Shown here piece after piece: positions 58,335 through 64,000 of a stretch of DNA of 64,000 nucleotides; positions within the stretch are counted from its first letter, which is position 1, and every line of letters starts with the position of its first letter. This DNA comes from Rhizoctonia solani. Lineage: Eukaryota > Basidiomycota > Agaricomycetes > Cantharellales > Ceratobasidiaceae. The notes below the pieces were generated by a model. The model saw only the letters and a program-made list of their open reading frames with translations. It ran no database searches and was not told the origin of the DNA. A program made the translations under genes and the position numbers. Where the stretch lies: the NCBI RefSeq assembly GCF_016906535.1, contig NC_057385.1:2914001-2978000 (forward strand), read 5' to 3'.

Positions 58335-58918
58335 ATGGCTGCCGGACTTAAGAGTGCGTTTCTCGTATATATTCATTATCGTGGTATTAATTTGGATGAA
58401 TAGCGGTTATATTACTTGCGTTTGTGCTGGCTGTCGGGTTCTTGTTGATCATCCTCTCGTGTGCGTTGTGGAATAACTGGTTACCTTTGCTCGTCGGTAC
58501 GTCTCCCAAGCTTCCCCTTTTTATTAGCTGATGCGTATGACGATCGGATATAGCGCTACTATTCGTCTTGCCCGCTTCCAAACGCGATATTTTCCCATTG
58601 CGGCTCGGAGGACTTTACAGATTACGACGGGAATAACGCGGCCGTTGATATCGGAAGGTTCTTGACTTGTATGTGCTCTATCCAACTTGTATATCAATTC
58701 ATTTACTAACCAATGATTTGTGTGATTGACATGGGACCTTGGGTTGCCGCCCTGTAGCCATCATCGTTATTACCGCCTTTGCCCTCCCGCTTGTGCTGGC
58801 ACATGCCGATGTAATCAAGCCCACGGCGTGTGGGATGGCAATCGTTGGTGGTGCGTTGGTCTATGGAACCATTCTGTCATACACCGCGGTGTTCAAGACA
58901 GGAGAGGATGAGTTTTGA
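58335..58918 (+). CDS. VPS55: vacuolar protein sorting protein Vps55 (LEPROT family)
   Basis: Small four-helix endosomal membrane protein needed for late-endosome-to-vacuole transport, partner of Vps68. Exons: MAAGLK (58335), then after a 58351-58406 intron VILLAFVLAVGFLLIILSCA and LWNNWLPLLV. After a second intron (58498-58553) ALLFVLAPLPNAIF (out of frame by two bases at about 58567) and DFTDYDGNNAAVDIGRFLT. After a third (about 58670-58757) SIIVITAFALPLVLAHADVI, KPTACGMAIVGGALVYGTIL and SYTAVFKTGEDEF, stop TGA 58916-58918. Length about 135 residues and helix order match the family fully. The missing two bases in GTCTTGCCCGCTTCC are in C/G runs. Confidence 0.95.
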
Positions 58919-59112
58919 AAGCTATTATGATCAAGGTGGCATCAGAATAAATGGACCCCGTAGTTTTCTAATTGTTTAACATATAACAAAAGACATCATC
59001 CAGCGTGCGTTGTAGCTCTAAAATGTGTGATTATGAAGCTTGAAGATCCACCGTACTACTATACACGATACAGTCTGAAAACAATACAGATAGCAAGTCA
59101 ATCCCAGCGTCC

Positions 59113-60531
59113 TTAGCTCTCCTGCTGTTCTTGTTGTTGCTCCTCCTCCAGTTTTCGCCGTTTCCTGGCCAAGTACCTCTCCTTTGCGTCATTCACCGCG
59201 CTCTCGTCATTTCGCCTCCTAACGACCCTCTCTCGCTCTTCCCTCTCTTCCCTCTCCTGCTCATCTCTAACCCTCTTCCTCTCCTCTTCCAACTGAGCCT
59301 CCAGCTGCCTCTGCTGCCTCTTGCGAATCTCTTCCTTGGAAGCAGCCACTCCCGCCGCTCGGTGCGCCACAACAGGCTCCTCCGTCGTCTTGCTGCCCGA
59401 CCCATGAATAGCCCGAAGCAAAGACAAATTTCGAGTATTGGGGGCCGAAAGGTTCAACCCAGCGCTGAGAAGTTCACGCTTATCGACCACTTCGTTGTTA
59501 TCGTTGATTTCCACTCGGCCCCGTCGGCTGTGATCATCGTCTTGGTCTCTCCGTTTGTTCTGGTCTCTCCGGATTTCAATACTTCGTCCGGGTTGGGCGC
59601 GACTTCGAGCGGTTTGGGACCTCGGGCCGGACGGGTGACTGTCAAGTTGGCGACGGGCGCGGGGCCTATTCGGCCAGGTGCTGAAGTAGCCGACGTTGCT
59701 GCCGTTGCTGCTGATTCCGAGGACGGATCGGGGTCAGAAGAGGTAGCAGCCACAGCTGCATCATGGGATCGAGACGAGTCCTCGAGCATCCGCTTGTAGA
59801 AATGAGTCATCCCTCCTCCAAGCCCTTTATTTTTCTTTCGTTCGGCCTCTATATACGTATCGTCAGGTTGAGCCCACATGGAGTCAAATGAAAGGGGGGA
59901 TGCGGAGGAAGACGCACCTTCTCTTGCCTTTTCCTCGGCCTCCGCTCTTCTAACTTCCGCCATCTGATCCTTGTACGCCTGAGTGACAAACTTTTCCTTG
60001 TCCGCAAACTCGTCGCCCTCTGCCTCCCGTTCTCGCTGCATGAGTTTTTCTTCGGCGCGTAAATGGTCTAGACGGCGAGTCGCTGCAGAGTCGAGCAAGT
60101 TTTTCATGTATTTCGGCTGTCGGGGAGATAGATTCAGTGTTGGTGCGTTTGAGCTTGTATAAATAGATATGTATGGTGCACAGTGGAGTGGAGTGGAGGG
60201 TCACATACCTTTCTCGCCTCTGGATTGTCCTCCTTTTGAGCTTTAGCCTTGGCTTCAGCAAGCTTCATCCCATCCCAAACTTCATCATATTGAAAGACGG
60301 TACTATCGACCTTGAGCTCAGCATCCATCTTCCTCTGAGCTTGCGCGAGACGGCTTGAGCAGCCATATTCGTCATGTCATTCTTTTTCCTGCCACTTGTA
60401 CCATTCCCACCACCAGACAACACGCTCGACTCGTTGTCATCGTCCAAGGCAACACGGGTAAGAGATGGTGCGGTTCCAACGGGCTGAACGTCTTTCTTTG
60501 GTTTAGCTAGGGAGAAAGAGAGTTTGGACAT
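59113..60531 (-). CDS. nuclear speckle splicing regulator-like protein (NSRP1/CCDC55, DUF2040)
   Basis: Nuclear coiled-coil protein expected to influence pre-mRNA splicing. Start MSKLSFSLAKPKKDVQP (60531). Conserved DUF2040 core: AQAQRKMDAELKVDSTVFQY, DEVWDGMKLAEAKAKAQKED (about 60235-60290), then after an intron (about 60118-60207) PKYMKNLLDSAATRRLDHLR, AEEKLMQREREAEGDEFADK, EKFVTQAYKDQMAEVRRAEA, KNKGLGGGMTHFYKRMLEDS. A low-complexity Ala/Ser/Pro linker leads to a Glu/Arg-rich C-terminal coiled coil (KRRKLEEEQQQEQQES), stop 59113. Frame breaks near 60345 (before AQAQRKMDAEL) and 59518 (before VEINDNNEVVDKRELLS), each one base. Convergent with VPS55, 194 bp apart. Confidence 0.88.
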
Positions 60532-60876
60532 TTAGGTGCGTGATGTTGATGGTGGTGGTGATGATGGTGGCTGGGGTACAGCAAAGAGAGAAGGGGGCGT
60601 GGTGATCAGGGTCCGGAATAGTGTGCTCCTTCTCGTCCTCCACCGTGAGTTTGTAATGCTGATCATTTCCGAGTAACCAAGTCAAGAATTAAAGTGCTTT
60701 TTTTTCAATCCCGTATATAGACCTCAAGTCGTTCGTTATTTTCTTCTCTGCTCTTGTATCTTACTAGCTATAGCTTTCGGAATCAGGTGAGTAGAGTTGA
60801 AAGTGAATGAGATGTCGGCTCATGGATGTCTTACAGTCTCTAACTCTATTCTACTTGCTGTTGACTTCCTTATCCA
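60532..60876. promoter_or_regulatory. divergent promoter region, NSRP1-like / DHHC gene
   Basis: 345 bp between head-to-head starts. CACC/CATCATCACC-type microrepeats occur at 60540-60575 near the NSRP1-like start. Promoter call is positional. Confidence 0.45.
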
Positions 60877-63800
60877 ATGGCGACATCTACCAATTCGACA
60901 CATGCACCGTCTACTACCTCGCGAACCGCACCCCAATCCTCGACGCCTGCCCAATTGTTTTACGGCGCCCGAGGACGGAGTGGATCTATCGCATCGTCGT
61001 TTGCGAGACAACAAGCAGGAACATCACCGACATCTCCTGCTCCCCCTCTTCCCATATCAACTTCACTCAATACAGGGTTATCCAGCTCTTCTGGACACGG
61101 CCACAAACACAGCTCCAGTCTGTCCTCGTTTACATTCACCCGCTCGTCCACTTTTCCAGCTCTCTCGTCCCCCGTAAGAACGACCTTTGGACCGGGTTCT
61201 CCGTACGGAGTACCTTTGGAGAGCAGCTCCCTCCTATCCGTGCAGGAGAGCCTCTTCGACCTTCATCCCCCTCGACACATACGCAAACACAAAACACCAC
61301 CAACGCAATCCAAGTCCGCTGGGCGGCCCCAGTCTAGCTCTTCCGCCTTCCACCCGAGGCTTAAACCGTGCCAATTCTGGCACACGGACTTATTCGAGCG
61401 GGAGCACTTATTCTGTTTCCCCGCCTCATATCCATGCTCGATCCACTTCAACAGTCGTCGAACAGATTCCGCTCACGAGGCTACCGTCAAAGCAGCAGCA
61501 GAGTCGGGAAGCTTTGATCCCCTCGGCCGGTTCGACTCCTAAACAGTCCAGTGCGGATGCAGGGTTTGGAGCCATGCTACTTAATGCGAGTAAACGCGCC
61601 AGTCTGCTCGTTGGAAAGGGGGAAGATAAACCACCTTCGCCTCGTTCCCCAGCCCCTATTCCTATCCCAACTGAACAAGGAGGGCTGCAAGTACGAGACG
61701 AGAGGGACAAGGAAAAGGGGGGGCGACAGCGTGGGTGGAGTCAGGAACCCGAGAGAAAGCATAGTCCGATTCACCCGCGCCCGATCAAGGTCTCATTCGT
61801 CTACCGGATCCATACGAAGCAGCGGGAGCGGCCAACCTCGCTCTGCACCCGCTGCTAAATCACATCACTCTGAACCGCACCACCGACCGCCTCACAGTTC
61901 GTCAGGATGGCAACCTGATATCGGCCCTGTTGTGCGCAACTCAAAGGGCAAGATCGTCAAACAGCACCAACTCATACCGAGCGAGACTCGCTGGTTCTTT
62001 GGCGGCCACTTGGTAACAGGCGGCGGAACTCGTCGTGTGCCATCCGCCAACGGACGACGCCGGGTCAAGACGACTGGGCGTATTCCGTCGGCGCAACGGG
62101 ATACGCATACGAGTCCGAGCCCGCCACAACCCCCACCACGCCCGAAAAGCGCGATAGGTCCAAACGTAATCGGGTCACGCTTATTCCTTATCCATTCGTG
62201 TTCAGCGTTTTGCTCGTGCTGGGCACCGCGGGTACGTGGATGGGTACAACGTGTTGGTGGTGGAAGAACGTCAGCCCTGGGACTGGCGGGTGCGGGTGCA
62301 TGGTTGGTCTTGCTTGTGGTCGTGAGTATGGGCAAAACCGTGCGTGCTTTCTCATCTGTGTTGGCTCTTGATTTGGGCTCATCCGTAACGCAGGCTTTCA
62401 CGGATCCGGGCATTGTTCCGCGTAATCTGGACTTGACTCCTACAGTGGACGATGACGGGATTCCTTATGCAAGGGATATCTACGTCAGGGGCATTCCGTG
62501 AGCTTGTTCCGTATCATTTCCCCTCGTCTGTTTCTGTCTCATTCCGTTCGCTCGCATCTGCAGTGTTCGAGTCAAATACTGCATAACATGCAAGACTTAT
62601 CGACCCTTGCGATCAAGCCACTGTCGAATCGTGCGTTTTTTTTTTTTTTTTTTTCGTCGGGTTTCCCGCCTCAAACTTTGATTGACATCCTATAGTGCGA
62701 CAATTGTGTGGACGGGTGCGATCACCATTGCCAATGGGTCAACAACTGTGTTGGGAGACGTAATTACTCGACGTTTATCACCTTTTTGATTGCATGTGTG
62801 AGTAGCCCCGATGTTATTTTAAGAACTGCATATTTTGGGAGTTGAGCTCTCGGTTATTCTGGGGGACCGAGAACTCACTGGGTGTTGTGTGATTCATTGC
62901 TTCCGTAGTGGAACTGTTGGGAATGTCTCTACAAATAGTCGCGTGGCTATCACCTGTCTTCGGGTAATTGTCCAGTCATTCCCCCAGAGTCGCCTTCCGT
63001 ATTCGTGATTTTAAACCAGATCTGACTGACTAAACTTTTTATCCCATTTGTCTGACCTTCTATCTGAATTTTTCCGCGGGGTTATCTCTCACCCTCTAAA
63101 CTGGCGCGCATTTGTGGCACTGCACACAATTGGCTATCTCCCCGACATTCCACGACGCGGATAAATGATTACCCGGATACGCCAAACGTGGCTAATTTTC
63201 ACTCACATCATCATCTCTTGGCGTATTCTCGGGACTCATGTGCTCGCACTGAAAATCGTTCCGTGACGCATATATCTGGGCTGATCCGTCTCGCGCTTCT
63301 CGGACATGCTGCCCTGGGAACAAAATACCGTGACGGCATTTCACCGGTTGACGCCGGAACCCGATTTGATACGTTGATGATTTTCTGGGGGGGGGGGGGC
63401 GAATCAGTTCCTGGCGATACTGTTGATGGCGGTAACTGCAGCGATGCACATTTACCTGCAAACCACACCGGAACACGGATCTAAATCGTTTAAAGACGCA
63501 TTAGAATCGACCGGGATCGGGAGCGCGGTGGTGTTATAGTGTGCGCGGGGGTAGTTTGGCCAGTGGGCACGTTATTGGGGTACCATATCAGGGTAAGTCC
63601 AGCCACAGATACGAAATCACCACCACCACCCGTCGTGGTCCCATATGATTGAGAACTGATGATGATCTCGGGGTCTAGCTGTTGGCGTTGAACGTGACTA
63701 CGATTGAACAATTGCGCAATTCGGCGCGAGTTTCACTCGGTGGTGGAACGGAGAGTGCGGCACCGAACGCGTTTAGTCTTGGCAAATGGACTCGGAACGC

Positions 63801-63906
63801 CGCGTGGGGTGCGTGCAGACCAGCAGGACTAAGTTGGGTCGAGGGATGGAAACCGGTACACGCAGACCAACGGCGGTTGCTCGAGGTATCAGAGGAGGAG
63901 GTCTAA
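60877..63906 (+). CDS. DHHC palmitoyltransferase, Erf2-like
   Basis: Protein S-acyltransferase of ER or Golgi; yeast Erf2 palmitoylates Ras. A long Ser/Pro/Thr disordered N-terminus ([20 protein letters not shown]) of about 380 residues is followed by [20 protein letters not shown] (about 61950-62015), two TM segments (about 62180-62400), [20 protein letters not shown], then the catalytic Cys-rich domain: [18 protein letters not shown] | [20 protein letters not shown] (about 62565-62750, split by an intron ending about 62694), [13 protein letters not shown]. After a 610-nt intron (62798-63407) come [17 protein letters not shown] (TM3) and [20 protein letters not shown] (TM4 and TTxE motif), [20 protein letters not shown] and the end at 63906. 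All DHHC Cys/His ligands are present. Frame changes in the N-terminal disorder near 61370 and 61770. N-terminal start is the least certain part. Confidence 0.9.
62636..62654 (+). repeat. poly-T run, 19 nt
   Basis: A run of 19 T lies in the intron that splits the DHHC zinc motif, just downstream of the donor GTGCG. Acts at most as a long pyrimidine tract. Length is prone to sequencing error. Confidence 0.85.
63387..63399 (+). repeat. poly-G run, 13 nt
   Basis: A 13-G run ends 8 nt before the acceptor CAG of the 610-nt DHHC intron, where a pyrimidine tract would be expected. A G-quadruplex-forming or misread stretch; length unreliable. Confidence 0.8.
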
Positions 63907-64000
63907 GTAACAACGGTCTGGTCTGGCTGTAGAGCAGTAGTAGTAGTCATATTGACCGGTTCCATGGATGCGGAGAGTAAGGGGAGGGGGGAGGTGGCAT

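Noticed and set aside
1..64000. Search for CRISPR arrays, transposases, reverse transcriptases, LTRs and secondary-metabolite core genes (PKS, NRPS, terpene synthase).
   Set aside because: No regularly spaced repeats and no motif of these families were seen on either strand. The P450 and FAD oxidase are about 25 kb apart, with housekeeping genes between them, so no metabolic cluster is claimed.

Overview
This window is nuclear DNA from a filamentous basidiomycete. An Agaricomycete of the Rhizoctonia/Ceratobasidium type fits best, but the genus is inferred from gene style, not proven. The evidence is dense introns of about 50-60 nt with GT/AG ends, closely packed genes on both strands, fungal-only families (GYF/Smy2-type protein, bifunctional tryptophan synthase, HSac2-type SAC phosphatase, expanded non-canonical G-alpha genes), and no operons, Shine-Dalgarno sites or CRISPR.

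Layout. 0.8-2.9 kb (+): SprT-like/GCNA-type metalloprotease. 4.0-8.9 kb (-): two tandem divergent G-alpha genes. 9.8-13.7 kb (-): GYF-domain protein, divergent from RNA14 (13.96-17.2 kb, +). Then CCA tRNA nucleotidyltransferase (17.4-19.7 kb, +), a secreted-ectodomain single-pass membrane protein (19.8-21.5 kb, +), a cytochrome P450 (22.2-24.4 kb, +), HIS3 (24.7-25.6 kb, -) and a GH92 alpha-mannosidase (26.8-30.6 kb, +). A LIM-domain protein follows (32.1-34.7 kb, -), then a gene-poor 3.5 kb stretch. 38.3-43.7 kb holds three translation genes: GUF1 (+), eIF2B-beta (-) and mS38 (+). Next come an orphan protein with a retropepsin-like tail (44.7-45.8 kb, +), tryptophan synthase (46.1-48.8 kb, +), a BBE-type FAD oxidase (49.2-51.1 kb, +) and a LAT-type amino-acid permease (51.4-53.9 kb, +). 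The right end carries a SAC/HSac2 phosphoinositide phosphatase (-), VPS55 (+), an NSRP1-like protein (-) and a DHHC palmitoyltransferase (+), with short divergent promoters between head-to-head pairs.

How the genes relate. No biosynthetic cluster is evident. There are loose themes: mRNA 3'-end/translation genes (RNA14, GYF, CCA1, GUF1, eIF2B-beta, mS38), amino-acid synthesis (HIS3, TRP5), and endosome/membrane traffic (SAC2-like, VPS55, DHHC).

Most notable points: (1) both G-alpha proteins carry Ala where the catalytic switch II Gln should be and lack the N-terminal myristoylation Gly; (2) a 4-nt microexon lies inside the DTPGH motif of GUF1 and a 12-nt microexon inside the flavin-Cys motif of the BBE oxidase; (3) GC-AG introns recur at conserved motifs, including one splitting the SAC phosphatase CX5R site; (4) most genes contain single-base frame breaks that look like missing bases, so many coding regions read continuously only if the frame is changed inside an exon; (5) a 610-nt intron in the DHHC gene is about ten times the local norm.
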